A stretch of 64,000 nucleotides of DNA, from positions 317,471,001 to 317,535,000 of the forward strand of contig CM038214.1 of assembly GCA_021442155.1 (NCBI GenBank), given 5' to 3'. Shown here in pieces: positions 10,120 through 23,075 of the stretch (position 1 is the stretch's first letter; every line of letters begins with the position of its first letter). Position numbers and translations under genes: made by a program. The stretch is from Cymbidium sinense (lineage: Eukaryota > Streptophyta > Magnoliopsida > Asparagales > Orchidaceae). The notes beneath the pieces were generated by a model. It saw nothing but the letters and a program-made list of their open reading frames with translations. It was not told the origin of the DNA and ran no database searches.

Positions 10120-11303
10120 GATAAGTCCTAAGCCCATCAGATAGAGCAGAGAGCACTTTCCTGCACTCTTGTGGATGGTGTCTTGTATCGATAATCTTTC
10201 AATCATATGTCGTTATGTTGTTTAGACAAGCATGAAGCCTGTAAGATCATGATTGAGATACACTCAAGATTATGTGGAACCAACTAATCTGGTCTAAAGA
10301 TGAATGCTAAGATCAAGAGATTAGATACTACTGGCTATCGATGATCAAAGATTGCATGGATATGGCTAGGTGATGCCTCCAATGTCAAATACACAGTGTG
10401 GCCTACACCAACCACCCAACATTCTACATCCTACATTAGCCCCATCATTGTTCAAGTGTTGGGGTACAAACATAGAGGGTTTAGTTGATCCTCAATCTTC
10501 CAAGGGTCATGGGTTCATCTTAGCTGCTACTGACTAATTTTCCAAATGGGTGAAGGTGATTCTACTTAGAGAGGTCACAACTCAACATGTGCTCTAGGTT
10601 TTTAGGAACCATATCATATATATGTTCAGAGAGCCTCAATGAATTATATTTGATAATGTATGCGCATTCAAACAGAGATCAAAACTTTGCCTAGATACAA
10701 CATAGATTAGAGATATTCTACCATCAACTACCTGAGGGCAAACAACTTAGTAGATAACAAAGCTCTCATCCAAATACTGAAGAAGACACTCGACAACAAC
10801 AAGCGATAGTGGCATGAGCAGTTAGTTGAAGCCTTGTGGGCCTACCGCACCACATATAAAACTACAACTTATTCTACTCTTTTCTCCCTAGTGTATGGGT
10901 TCAAATCTGTTCTACTATTAGGTCCAACTCCCATCACTAAGGATAGCTTTGGGTAGCAAGATCACAACAACACAGAACACCATGTTACGGTTATAAAATC
11001 TTGAATGTTTGGAGGAGAGACACCTACGGGCATGCCAAAATCTTGAGTTGTACAAAGCTAAAATGATTTAAGCTCACAAAAAGTTGGTCCATCCTAGAGC
11101 TTTTCAAGTAGGAGAGCTTATTTTAGTTATAAGGAGACCGATTTTTGCCTGTCATAAGATGGGAGGCAAGTTTGAAACCACTTGAGAAGGAAATTTTTCC
11201 ATAGAGAAGGCCTACCAAGAAGGATTTTATCAGTTTATTAATATAAGGGAGAGCACCCAATGCTTCCAATCAATGCACTCCACTAAAGAAATATTGTAAA
11301 TCA
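10120..11303 (+). pseudogene. Integrase remnant, copy 1
   Basis: The integrase inserts element DNA into the host genome. This copy is broken by many stops and shifts. Recognisable pieces: the zinc-finger region (HEACKIMIEIHSRL), the core start CWGTNIEGL where the usual catalytic Asp is Asn, FSKWVK, IIFDNV (second Asp kept), the EALWAYRTTYKTTTYSTLF stretch typical of gypsy integrases, and a C-terminal HPRAFQVGELIL with GGKFETT. The expected catalytic Glu motif (N-G-x-x-E) reads NNLVDN. The end resembles the usual C-terminus of the polyprotein. Confidence 0.75.
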
Positions 11304-13795
11304 TGTTTAAAAATAATTATCATTAATGAAAATTCCATTTTAAATTCAATCTTTACCATGTTGAAAGTATTCTTGTTTGCGAATTCACCATGATGTGTTT
11401 AGGGTAGGTGTAAGGAACCTGAGCAATGTCCTATCCTTCATCGACACAACACAAATACAAACTATAAACACACATATAAAAAAACACATATCTTTTATCT
11501 CGGGCAACTCTGAGTTGAGATAATGCCCCTAATGGAACTCACTCAATCACTACTTTAGGTCGAGATGATGTGCTACCCAACTAGTGTGTCACCCTAGTGG
11601 TCTTCTTACTTTGGAGGATGTAAGTCTCCTACACTTTCCTTCCTTACTTGGCCACTACCAGAGTTTCTTGTTAGTTTGGTAGGCCTTCTTGTGGATAAGC
11701 TACCTCATGTTGGCTTCATTTAAGAGGATGTGAGTTTGTTAGGCTTTCAGTTTACATTAGCCTTTGTACAATGATTAGGTCAAGTATATTTGAGGTTTAG
11801 GATAAGTCCCTAGGGTCCTTACCTCTAACTATTTCAAATTGGTCCCATCCTTTCTCGGGGCTCCAGCAATAGTCTCTAGGTCATAGCATCTATCTCATGA
11901 CGATGACTATCCGATGATGGTTTGCTTGTAAAGTTGTAAGCCTACATGCTTTCTTTCTAGATTGATCATTTCACACTGACAAGTACCTTAGGTTGGTTGG
12001 TTCTCACTATATTGATGGATACACCACTCATGATGATGGATACACCTTAGGTTGGTTAGTTCTCAAACCTTAGGATATACCACTAATGGCAGATGTAAGT
12101 CTACTATGCTTTCTTCTTGAGTTGGCCATCGTACACCTATAGGCTTTCTTTCTGGCTGGATAACATCCTTGCCTCCCTTGTGGGCACTATATTTGGATCA
12201 CATCCTTTGCAACCCTATTTAGACACTACCCAGGTTACTATCAGATTGGACAATTCCCCTCTCCTAGTAACCACCCCTGTGGTTGGAGAATCCATCTTAT
12301 GGATGTGCAGATTCTCCCTTCATCTAGTAAATCTTAGATAGGTCAAGGCCAACATAGCCCCTTTCAGTGTGTTCCCTCACACACCAATAGGGTCCACATA
12401 AACATATAAATAAAATATATATTCACTTTTGGATTAGGAGGACACCCCTAGTGGTACCTTTTCATCTATCTATTTAGGGGCGTGCGTAAAAATCCCTATA
12501 GGAATATCATAACTACTCTTGAGTTGATATAAGTCCCCAACAACATTCACTTAGTAATAGCCCCTAAGTTAGGTTTGATTTGTTTTGCTACCAACAAGTC
12601 ACCCTAGTGGTAGTTCCCTGCTTTAAAAGATGTAAGTCTACACCTTCTTCTTGCATTGCATATCGAAAGGAAACCCCTTAGGTTGGCTAGCTCTACCCCA
12701 CGACCAATAAACTATCCCTTTGTATTTGTAAATCTGAGATAGGATAAGTTTGATATAGCCCTTTCTCAGTGGGTCCATTGTACACTAACATGGTCCATAA
12801 ATTAAATTTGTCAAATTTGACCTAGCTCACATCCCCAACGGATATGCCCTCAATTCAAAAAAAAACGAAACTAAACAAACCATATCAAATCACATGAAAT
12901 TAAGATTATATTAATCTTGACTGCTTTTGAGTTGACATAAGTCCCCAGGGAAATTCACTCAGTAGCCACCCTAGGTCAAGTTCAATTTGTTGTGCATCCA
13001 ACAGGTCACCCTTGTTGTTCCTGGAAGATATAAGTCCTGCCTTCTTCCTAGCACATACATTTACAAAGGCAACGCTTGGCTAGCTCTACCGGTAGACTAT
13101 CCCTTTGGATTTGTAAACTTGAGGTGTCAGGCGATATAGCCCCTTAGTGGGTCCATCCGCAAGGTTCATGCATTAACTCATATTAAATTAAACCCAATCT
13201 GATTTTCCTTAGTGGAGTTAAATCACACCCTTCTCCCCAATGGACCTCCAAATCATATATAAATAAGTCAAATAAATAAATCAAATTCAAAACCAACCTC
13301 CCCAGTGGAGCCAAATTAAACCAACTCCAACAATAAAATCTAAATAAAAGCAATCCAACCAAACTCTTATCTCTAGCGGATACATCTCCAAACAAATCTA
13401 TTGAATCAAACTCAAATCCTAATCCCTAGCAGATAGCCCGAACCTGCTTCCCTAGTGGAAGGTTCATATACTAGATCCCTAGTGGACTCGAGCCCATATC
13501 TCTAGTAAATATGCCTCCACATCAATTAAAATAAAACAAATTAAAGTCAATTTGATCTTAATCCTTGGTGGATTATATATTCTTATCCCCATCAGATCTT
13601 CTTTCCAAAAATCATATAATCAAATCAAATTCAAACCTTATCCATACCAGATTTTTTTATTCTATGCCATCAACATAGACCTCTCACATGTCATGTCCAA
13701 TGCATGTGTGATCCCCTAGCGGATCTCCCTCCATGTCCTTGACATGGAGTTTTCATCAAATCTTTTTTCTTCTCTTATTTCCTCAACCAAAAGCT
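11304..13795 (+). mobile_element. Repetitive 3' untranslated region of copy 1
   Basis: No coding sequence is supported here. It starts after integrase and includes TTAGGGTAGGTGTAAGGAACC. Diverged repeats then carry GATGTAAGTCT...CTTTCTTC (about 11620, 12095, 12632, 13026) and many CCCTAGTGG words. The same region occurs in reverse complement at 56091-58500 next to copy 3's integrase, so this sequence belongs naturally downstream of pol. Long 3'UTRs with tandem repeats are known in Tat/Ogre elements. Small open frames in it (12117-12341, 13183-13395) look like chance. Confidence 0.6.
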
Positions 13796-15235
13796 TAACA
13801 ATGTATTCCTTCAAATTACATCATCTTAACATTGTAATCAATATTTTATGATTTGTGATAAGCTCATAACTATACAATATCATGCTAAACATAATATATT
13901 GAATTAACACATTATATTATATATAATATATGATGTTATATTATAATTTGCTATAATATAATAAATTGTCTAACATTACACCTCATTAGAATCACTTAAA
14001 AGGAACAAATAACAAAGTTTTCTTATAATAAGAATAATGTTCATTTTGGATGTTGTTTTTCTATTAGAAATGGTATAAAATAACATAATTTTGGTGTTGG
14101 TTCTTGGTGTGTGCCATGAATTTGGCCAAATTCTTCCATCTCAACCTTCAAATTAACATTTTGTGAGTTTTTACCCAATGTATTATAATAAAAGTAAAGC
14201 ATACTAAAATGTACAATAACATTTAGTAATACACCACCACATTCATATATATGTGAAGTTATATTATTATGTACATTATATTTTAATATGATTTCATATA
14301 ATATATTATCTTACATTACATCTTAAAATGAATCACTTTAAACAAAATATTTATAAAATTTGGTTGAAAAATGAACATTTATTTTGGATGCAAAATTCCA
14401 TTCTTTTAATTAAATGACACACCATAGCACACCCCCAATGATGTTCTCTAAGGCTTACCATAAATTTGGCCAAATCCATCATCTCACTATAAATCAATAT
14501 TTTTTATGAATTATACCTACAAACTCTACTACATGATACTATAACAAACTAAAATATGCTAAACAATAAGTAGAAATACATAATAGCATGTTATAATGCA
14601 TGATGCAACACTATGTTATGGCATCCTATATTATAATACAGTATAACATTTTATATTATACTATAATGCATATCACATCACAAGGGATTACTTAAGATAA
14701 GAAATCATAAAATTAGTCTAAACAATAAGAAACTATATATTTTAGTCATATCACTTACAGGTTTTAAATTAAAATAATATATTATGATGCCATGCTTGAC
14801 CTATTATGAATTTGGCCAAATTCCACCATTTTAAAGTTTAAATCAACATTTTTATAAATAATGCTAGTGTAGGCTCGACTGCATATTGTAAAATAATAAA
14901 AGAATTTAAAATGCATAGAACAATATATTATGATATATGATGTTATACTATGCTACAACATATAATATTTACTTTGAACATAAAATCTTTCTTTTAGATT
15001 AAGTGGTGTAGCACACCTTTGGTACTACAACCTAATTCCCATTTAACAAATTTTATCATCTGATTTATTAAATCAATATTTTTATGATTTATATTAATAT
15101 AAACTATAGGGCATAATACCATAATATACTAAAATATTTCAAAACATCTTATAACATCCAAAAACAAATCACTACATGCTCAAATATATGATGCTACATT
15201 ATACTATAATATATGGTATTATAATATGATTTAGG
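13796..15235. repeat. AT-rich tandem repeat, about 345 bp monomer
   Basis: Four to five diverged monomers. A landmark phrase (AATTTGGCCAAATTC...CATCTCA...AATCAATATTTTTATGA) recurs near 13820, 14120, 14465, 14810 and 15045, a spacing of about 305-345 bases with a shortened last unit. Each monomer has a TATAATATATGATGCTATATTATA-type core (dyad-rich) and a GAATCACTTAAA segment. The block is very AT-rich. A shorter version is present at 45136-45815 in the same position in copy 2. Confidence 0.65.
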
Positions 15236-15683
15236 GTTAGGGTTTAGGGTATTCAAATCTCTAATAGTCAAGGGAATGTCCCTTGAAGACATTTTCTTTG
15301 GCTACCAAAACTATGTTAGGACTAGGTCATTCTTTAGATCTACTACTAATGACATCTTTATTCAAGGTTTAGGGTTTAGGGTTAGTTTAGGGTTTAGGGT
15401 TAGGGTTAGTTTAGGGTTTAGGGTTTAAGATTAGTTTTGGGTTTAGGGTATAGATTTAGGGTTTGGGGATTAGTGTTTAAGGTTTAGGGTTGTAAGTTTT
15501 TGGGTTTAGGGTTTAGGGTTTAAGGTTTTAGGGTTTAAAGTTTTAGGGTTTATGGTTTAAGGTTTAAGGTTTAGGGTTTAGGGTTTTTGGGGTTTAGGGT
15601 TTAGGGTTTAGGGTTTAGGTTTTAGGTTTTGGGTTTAAGTTTTAGTTTAGGGTTTAGGGTTTAGAGTTTTAAAATTTTTTTTA
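15236..15683 (+). repeat. TTTAGGG array with a 117 bp non-telomeric spacer
   Basis: Degenerate TTTAGGG with a unique insert at about 15250-15366. The insert is open on + for about 39 codons (FKSLIVKGMSLEDIFF then GYQNYVRTRSFFRST); I do not recognise it. A decayed version lies at 45822-45930, again directly after the AT-rich tandem repeat. The array then reaches the T-run that precedes the next GRP fragment. Confidence 0.8.
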
Positions 15684-16133
15684 ACAGAGAACCAATTCAG
15701 ATTCAACATTTCTTCTTTTTGATTTCATCAACCAAGTAGCAGCCCATGTTTTCTAAGACACAAGCGACAACATAGATAAAACATTAGCACCCATAGAGAA
15801 AATCAAAAACCCTAGTTACGTAGAATCATCTCTACTATAAAGATAGTTCCATAAGTGGCAGATTAGATAGGTTGTTCTTCAGTTTCTCTAGTTCCCATCG
15901 AACCCACCTCTCAGTAGCGGGATCTCCATCATATCCCGATCTCTCCCTCATACCACCAGTAACCTCCATTGCTCCTCTCCTCCCATAACCACCTTCTACA
16001 AACCACCTCAATATGCCACTCTAGATCCCCCACCACCACTACGATAATCACCTCCTCCACCTTAGCCTCCATCGCCAGATCTAGATTAAGCCTAGTTGAT
16101 GGTAATGTTCCTGCCATCAAGGTTTGACCCATT
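15684..16133 (-). pseudogene. GRP 3' fragment, copy 2 (stops in frame)
   Basis: Same extent as copy 1: presumed 3'UTR, then the coding tail, ending at the AATGGG that opens the retained RRM strand. The minus-strand frame begins NGSNLDGRNITIN, then has stops at the Q/A positions (CAG to TAG, CAG to TAA) and loses frame in the glycine-rich tail, which still shows YRSGGGGS. The T-run at 15674-15682 on + is the poly(A)-like end. The following array lacks the usual TTTATTAGG linker and starts TTAGAGTATAGGG. Confidence 0.8.
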
Positions 16134-19100
16134 CTTAGAGTATAGGGTGTAGGGTTAGTTTAGGGTTTAGGATTTAGGGTTAGTTTAAGGTTAATTTAGG
16201 ATTTAGGGTTTGAGATTTAGGGTTTAGGATTTAAAGTTGTAGGTTTTATGGTTGAGGGTTAGGGTTTAGGGTTTATAGTTTAGGATTTATGGTTTAGGGT
16301 TTTAGGGTTGAAGGTTTAGGGTTTAGGGTTTTAGGGTTTATGATTTAGGATTTAGGGTTTAGAGTTTAGGGTTTCAGGTTTTAGGGTTTAAGATTTATGA
16401 TTGTAGGTTTATGGTTGTAGGTTTAGGGTTAGGGTTTAGGGTTAGTTTTAGGGTTTATGATTTTTTTTTAAATTAAGTAAAGAGGTAGGTTTAGGCTTAT
16501 TTAGTTTATTAAGTTTATTTTTTATTTATTTGAGTTCATTTTATTTTATTTTATTTAGGTTTATTTTTATTTTTATTTAGTATAATTTATTTATTTTAGG
16601 TTTATTTAATTTAGTTTAGGTTTTTTATTTTACTTTATTTTTTAGGTTTAGGCTTATTTTTTAGTTGAGTTTTATTTTTTAGGTTTAGGTTTTATTTTTT
16701 ATTTTTATGTTTAGGTTTAGGTTTTAATTTTATTTTTTTTAGGTTTAGGTTTTAGGTTTTTATTTTAGGTTTATTTTTTAGTTTTATTTTTTAGTTTAGG
16801 TTTAGGTTTATATTTAATTTATGTTATTTTAATTAGTTTAGGTTTAAGTTTAGGTTTAGTTTATTTTAGGTTAAGGTTTTATTTATTTTAGTTTAGTTTA
16901 TTTTTATTTAGGTTATTTTTATTATAGGTTTAGGTTTTTTTTTAGTTTAGGGTTTATTTTCTATTTAATTTAAGCTTTATCTTTTAGGTTTAAGTTTTTA
17001 TTTTATTTTATTTCATTTTAGGTCTATTTTTTATTTATTTTACATTTAGTTTTTATTTTATTTAGGTTTTTTATTCTTAGGTTTATTTTATCTTTCAGTT
17101 TAGTTTAGGTTTTTATTTATTTTATTTTAGTTTATTTTTATTTTTATTTTATTTTATTTTTAAGTTTAGGTTTAATTTTTAGTTTAGTATTTTCTTTTAT
17201 TTTATTTTATTTATTTTATTTAGGTTTAGGTTTATTTATTTATTTTATTTAAAGGTTATTTAGTTTATCTTTAGGTTTTTAGGATTTTAGGGTTTATGGT
17301 TTAGGGTTTAGGGTTTAGGGTTTAGGGATTAGGGTTTAGGGTTTAGCGTATAAGGTTTAGTGTTTAAGGTTTAGGGTTATGGTTTAGGGTTTTAGGGTAT
17401 AGGGTTTTAAGGTTTAGTGTTTAGAGTTTAGGGTTTAGGGTTTAGGATTTAATGTTTAAGCTTTAGGGTTAAGTGTTTTGAGGGTATTAAGGTTTAGGGT
17501 TTAGGGTTTAGAGTTTAGGGTTAGCTTAGGTTTAGGTTTTAGTTTAGTTTAGGTGTGGTTTGTTTAGGTTTAGTTTAGGATTAGGGTTGTAGGTTTAGGG
17601 TTTAGGGTTGTAGGTTTAGGGTTTAAGGTTTAGGGTTAGTTTAAAGGTTTAGGGTTTTGGGTTTAGGGTTTAGGATTTATAGTTTAGAGTTTTATTTTTA
17701 AGTTTAAATTAAGTAAACCTATAGGTTTAAGTTTTTCTACTTTATTTTTTATTTATTTTAGTTTATTTTACATTTTATTTTTATTTAGGTTTATTTTAAT
17801 TTTTATTTAGTTTAGTTTATTTATTTTATGTTTATTTATTTTAGTTTAGTTTTTTTTATTTTAGTTTATTTTTTAGGTTTAGGTTTAGGTTTATGCTTAT
17901 TTTTTAGTTTAGTTTTATTTTTATTTTATTTTTTAGTTTTAAGTTTTGTTTTTTTTTAGGTTTAGGTTTAGGTTTTTATTTTATTTTTTTAGGTTTAGGT
18001 CTTAGGTTTTTATTTTAGGTTTATTTTTACATTTTATTTTTTAGTTAAGGTTTAGGTTTCATTTTAGTTTATTTTATTTTATTTAGTTTAGGGTTTAGGT
18101 TTAGTTTATTTTAGGTGTAGGTTTAGGTTTTATTTATTTTAGTTTAGTTTATTTTAGTTTGGGTTTAGGTTAATTTTATTTTGTTAATTTTGGTTTATGT
18201 TTTTCTTTTTAGTCTAGGGTTTAGGTTTTATTTTTTTTACATATTTTTAGGTTTTATTTTTAGGTTTAGATTTTTATTTAATTTTCATTTTAATTTATTT
18301 TTATTTTACATTTAGTATTTTTTTTATATTTTTTATTTTTAGGTTTATTTAGGTTTTTATTTATTTTAGTTTAGTTTAGTTTTATTTTATATTTTATTTT
18401 ATTTTTATGTTTAGGTTTAGATCTTAATTTTGGTTTTATTTTATTTTATTTTATTTTATTTAGGTTTAGGTTTTTTTTTAATTATTTTATTTTTATGTTT
18501 TATTTAGTTTAGGTTTAAGTTTTTAGGTTTTTAATGTTTAGGGTGTACGGTTTAGGGTTTGGGGTTTAGGGTTGTAGATTTTAGGTTTTAGGGTTTAGGG
18601 TTTAAGGTTAATTTTAGGGTTTAGGGTTTAGGGTTGGGGTCTTTTTATTTTTTATTTTTTGTTTTTTATTATTTTTATTTTATTTTTTAAATTTAGTAAA
18701 CTAGTAGGTCTAGGTTTATTTAGTTTATTTAGTTTATTTTTTATTTATTTTATTTTATTTTATTTATTTTTTTATTTTGGTTTATTTTTATTTATATTTA
18801 GTTTAGTTTATTTATTTTAGGTTTATTTATTTTAGTTTAAGCTATTTATTTTAGTTTATTTTTTAGGTTTTAGTTTAGGTTTTGTTTTATTTTTTAGTTT
18901 AGTTTTATTTTTATTTTATTTTTTTAGGTTTAGGTTTATGTTTTTTATTTTATTTTATTTGGTTTAGTTTTTAGGATTTTGTTTTAGGTTTAATATTAGG
19001 TTTTATTTTTAAGTTTAGTTTAGGTTTATTTTTATTTTATTTTATTTTATTTTATTTAGGGTTTAGGTTTAGGTTTAGGTTTAGTTTATTTTAGGTTTAG

Positions 19101-19545
19101 GTTTAGGTTTTATTTATTTTAGTTTAGTTTAGTTTAGTTTAGGTTTAGGTTTATTTTAATTTTAAGTTTTTTTTAAAGTTTAGGGTTTATGTTTTATTTA
19201 TTTTTTTTATTTTTTTGGTTTTATTTCTTAGGTTTATTGTTAAGGTTTAGGTTTTTTTTATTTATTTAGTTTAGGTTTAGGTTTTTCGAATTTAGGTTTA
19301 GGGTTGTAGGTTTTAAGGTTTTGGGTTTAGGGCTTAGGGTTTAGGGTTTACAGTTTAGGGTTTGGTAGTTAGGTTAAGGCTTTAGGAATTAGGGTTGTAG
19401 GTTTTGGGTTTTGGGTTTAGGGTTTATGGTTAGTTTTATACTTTACTGTTTAGGGTTTAGGTTTTAGGGTTTAGGGTTAGGGTTTAGGTTTTAGGTCTAA
19501 GGTTTTGGTTTTAGTTTAGGGTTTAAGGTTTTTGGTTTTTTTTTA
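16134..19545 (+). repeat. TTTAGGG arrays with three T-rich units
   Basis: Arrays at about 16134-16469, 17286-17704, 18536-18688 and 19281-19545 separate T-rich units at about 16470-17285, 17705-18535 and 18689-19280 (the last is shorter). Each T-rich unit starts with AAATTAAGTAAAC followed by a variable GTAGGTTTAGG, then about 0.8 kb of TTTATTTTAG and TTTAGGTTT words in a conserved order. It always ends at TTTAGGTTTAGGTTTTTAGG. C is almost absent from the + strand. Confidence 0.85.
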
Positions 19546-19956
19546 ACTGAGAATAAATTTAGATTCAAGATTTTCTATTTTTTATTTCATCAACCAAGTA
19601 ACACACCAAGTTTTCTAACACACAAGCGACAACATAGAAAAAAATGAGCAGTAAATAAATAAAACCTAGATAACTAAAATTGTCTCTAAAGACATAATTC
19701 AATAGCGATAGATGGATGTCATTCTTATTTCTTTAGTTCCCATAACCACCTCTCAGTAGCGGGATCCACCATCATATCCCGATCTTCCTCAGCCACCACC
19801 GGTTGTAACCTCGGATGCTCCTCCTCCATAACCATACATCCACCACCTCATATTCACCCTCAGATCCCCACCACCACCTGCTAACTATTGCCTCCACCTT
19901 CGCCTCCATTTATCTAGGCGAGCCTAGTTGTGATGTTCCATGTCAAGGTTGCCATT
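19546..19956 (-). pseudogene. GRP 3' fragment, copy 3 (eroded)
   Basis: Recognisable by the shared 3'UTR landmarks (TTTCATCAACCAAGTAACAC, CTAGATAACTA...GTCTCT on +) and by CCACCATCATATCCCGATC, the complement of the ...DRGYDGGS codons. Many 1-5 base deletions relative to copy 1 destroy the frame; the total length is 411 against 470 bases. The distal end still stops at GCCATTCTTAGG. Followed by the TTTATCAGGTTTTAGAG linker. Confidence 0.7.
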
Positions 19957-20933
19957 CTTAGGATTTGGTTTATCAGGTTTTAGAGTTTAGGTTTATTTTT
20001 AAATTTACTTAGTTGCTATTAGGTTTTGGTTTTGGGCTTAGGGTTTAGGGTTTAGGTTTATTTTTTAGTATAGTTTTATTTTTATTTTATTTTTTAGGTT
20101 TAGGTTTTATTTTTTATTTTTAGGTTTAGGTTTATGTTTTTATTTTATTTTCTTAGGTTTAGGTTTAGGTTTTATTTTAGGTTTATTTTAGGTTTTTTAT
20201 TTTTTAGTTTATGTTTAGGTTTATTTTAGTTTATTTTATTTTAGTTTGGGTTTTAGGTTTAGGTTTAGGTTTTATTTATTTTAGTTTAGTTTATTTTAGT
20301 TTAGGTTTTGGTTTATTTTATTTTATTTATTCGAGGTTTATATTTTTTAGTTAAATGTTTAGGTTTTATTTTTTATTTATTTTTAGGTTTAGCTTTTTAT
20401 TTTGTTTTCATTTTACTTTATTTTAGGTTTATTTTATTTTTATTTTTCATTTAGTTTTATTTTATTTAGGTTTTTTATTTTTAGGTTTTTATTTATTTTA
20501 TTTTAGTTTAGTTTAGTTTATATTTTGTATTTTATTTTATTTTTTGGTTTAGGTTTAGGTTTAGGTTTTAGTTTTGTTTTTTTTTAGGATAAGAATTTTT
20601 TATTGATTTTATTTTTAGGTTTTATTTAGTTTAGTTTTAGGTTTTTAGGTTTTTAGGGTTTAGGGTTTAGGGTTTAGGTTTTATGGTTCAGGGTTTGGGG
20701 TTTTGGGTTTAGGGTTTAGGATTGTAGGTTTAGGGTTTAAGGTTTAGGGTTTTGGGTTTTAATGTTTAGGGTTTAGGGTATAGAGTTTAGGGTTTAGGGT
20801 TTAGGGTTTTAGGGTTTAGTGTTGTAGGTTTAGGGTTGTAGGTTTAGGGTTGTAGGTTTAGGGTTAAGGTTTAGGGTTTAGGGTTTAGGTTTTTTTGGTT
20901 TATTGGGTTTTAAGCTTATCATTTTATTTTATT
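19957..20933 (+). repeat. TTTAGGG linker, headless T-rich unit and array
   Basis: The post-GRP linker leads into a T-rich unit at about 20046-20655 that lacks its AAATTAAGTAAAC leader and first ~200 bases. A TTTAGGG array with GTAGGTTTAGGGTT (the words GGTTGTAGG repeated three times near 20820-20860) runs to 20933. Confidence 0.8.
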
Positions 20934-21327
20934 TAAGAGAATAAATTTAGATTCAACATTTCTTTTTTTTATTTCATCAACCAAGTAACACATTTTCTAA
21001 GACATCGATGACATAGATAAAAATGAGCATGCATGGAGCAAAACAAAAAACACTAGATAACTATCTTTATTGTAATGACATAGTTCCATAAATAGTAGAT
21101 CGGATTATTCTTATTTCTTTAGTTACCATCGAACCACGACCCAGAGTATGGGATCCACCATCATATCGATCTCTCCTGCCACCACCACGTAACCTCCATC
21201 GCTCTTCCTCCATAACCACCGACCACCACCTCCACATCCACCGCCTCAGATCCCCACCTGCTTTACTTGCCTTCCCTCCACCACAAGATCTAGACTCATG
21301 GTTGGTGATTTTCCAATGTTGCCCATT
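20934..21327 (-). pseudogene. GRP 3' fragment, copy 4 (eroded)
   Basis: 394 bases with the same ends as the other copies. The 3'UTR landmarks are present but shortened (AAGTAACACATTTTCTAAGACATCG). The coding part keeps CCACCACCACGTAACCTCCATCGCTC on + and the SRS codons near 21285, but small deletions remove the frame. The distal junction is TTGCCCATTTTGGGTTTAGG. No poly(T) precedes it; instead ATTTTATTTTATTTAAG abuts the 3'UTR end. Confidence 0.7.
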
Positions 21328-23075
21328 TTGGGTTTAGGTTTGTTAGGTTTTAAGGTTTAGGTTTATTTTTTAATTTATTTAGTTACTTGAGGTTTAAGTT
21401 TATGGTTTGGGATTTTGGGTTTAGGGTTTAGGGTTAGGGTTTAGGATTTAGGGTTAAGTTTTAGCTTTTAGGGTTTAGGGTTTTATGGTTTATGCTTTTA
21501 GGGTTTAGGTTTTAGGTTTAGGGTTTATAGTTTAGGATTTAGGGTTGTAGGTTTGGTGTTGTAGTTTAGGGTTTTTGATTTAGGGTTTAGGCTTAGGGTT
21601 TAAGTTATTTAGTTTTAGGGTTTTAGTTTAGGGTTTAGGGTTTAGGTTTAGGAGTTATGAGGTTTAGTTTAGGGTTTAAGTTTAGGTTTAGGGTTTATAC
21701 ATTTAGTTTAGGTTTAGTTATTTTTATTAGGGTTTAGGGTTTATTTAGGTTTAGGTTTTAGGTTTAGTTTAGGTTTAGGTTTAGTTTTAGTTTAGTTTGG
21801 TTAGTTTAGGTTTAGGATTAGGATTTATTTAGTTTATAGTTTTAGGTTAGTTTATAGTTTAGGGTTTATTTAGGTTTTAGTTAGGGTTTTAGGTTTTAGT
21901 TTTATTTAGGTTTAGGTTAGTTTAGGGTTTAGGGTTTAGGGTTTAGTTTATGGTTTATTAGGTTTAAGTTTAGGTTTATTTTAGGGTTATTTAGTTAGTT
22001 TTAGGTTTAGGGTTAGTTTAGGTTTATTTAGGTTTAGGGTTTAGGTTATTTATTTAATTAGATTTTAGGTTTTATTTTATTTAGTTTATTTTTTATTTAT
22101 TTTAGTATTCTATTTTTTATTTTATTTTAGTTTATTTATTTTATTTTAGGTTTTTTATTTAGTTTATTTTAGGTTCAAGTTTAGGTTTATATTTATCTTT
22201 TAGTTTTGCTTAATTTTTATTTTATTTTTTAGGTTTAGATTTTTTTATTTTTGGGTTTAGGTTTAGGAGGTTTTTATTTTATTTTTTTAAGTTTAGATTT
22301 TAGGTTTATTTATAGGTTTTATTTTTTTAGTTTAGTTTTGGGCTTATTTTTAGTTTATTTTATTTTATTTAGTTTAGGGTTTAGGCTTAGTTTATTTCAG
22401 ATTTAGGTTTAGGTTTTATTTATTTTAGTTTAGGTTTAAATTTATTTTATTTTGTTTATTTAGGTTCACATTTTTTTCTTTAGTTTAAGGTTTAGGTTTT
22501 ATTTTTTATTTATTTTTAGGTTTTATTTTTAGGTTTATTTTTTAGGTTTAGGTTTTTATTTAGTTTTATTTTATTTTATTTTATCTTAGGTTTGTTTTAT
22601 TATTATTATTCATTTAGTTTTTATTTTATTTATGTTTTTTTTATTTTTAGGTTTATTTTATTTTTTAGTTTAGTTTAGGTGTTTATTTATTTATTTTAGT
22701 TTAGTTTTTATTTTTATTTTATTTTATTTTCAAGTTTAGGTTTTAGTTTAAGTTTTATTTTTTTATTTAGGTTTTTTATTTATTTTATTTTTAAGTTTAT
22801 TTAGTTTTGGTTTAGGTTTTTAGGTTTTAGGGTTTACGATTTACGATTTAGGGTTTATGGTTTATGGTTTAGGGTTTAGGGTTTAGGATTTAGGGCTTTT
22901 GGGTTTAGGGTTTTAGGGTTTAGGGTTTAGGGTTTGTTTTAAGGTTTAGGAGTTTTTTTTAAAAAAATTTTTATGTATTTTTAGTGTTTAGGTTTTAGGT
23001 TTAGGGTTTAGGTATTAGTTTAGGGTTTAGGGTTCAACTTTTAGTTAAGGGTTTAGGGCTTTTATTATTTTTTTA
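21328..23075 (+). repeat. TTTAGGG array and T-rich unit
   Basis: Post-GRP linker (21328-21420), then about 0.6 kb of TTTAGGG variants that become TTTAGGTTTAGG hexamer-rich from 21600. A T-rich unit at about 22047-22825 has a degraded leader, and an array ends with the CAACTTTTAGTTAAGGGTTTAGGG landmark before the next GRP fragment. Confidence 0.8.

Noticed and set aside
12117..12341. 74-codon + frame in the 3' region of copy 1, and 13183-13395 on the minus strand
   Set aside because: They lie in diverged tandem repeats and are not preserved in the homologous region 56091-58500.
21328..23075. CRISPR-like regular repeat pattern
   Set aside because: The repeats are 6-7 bp telomeric words with no unique spacers, in a plant genome context.
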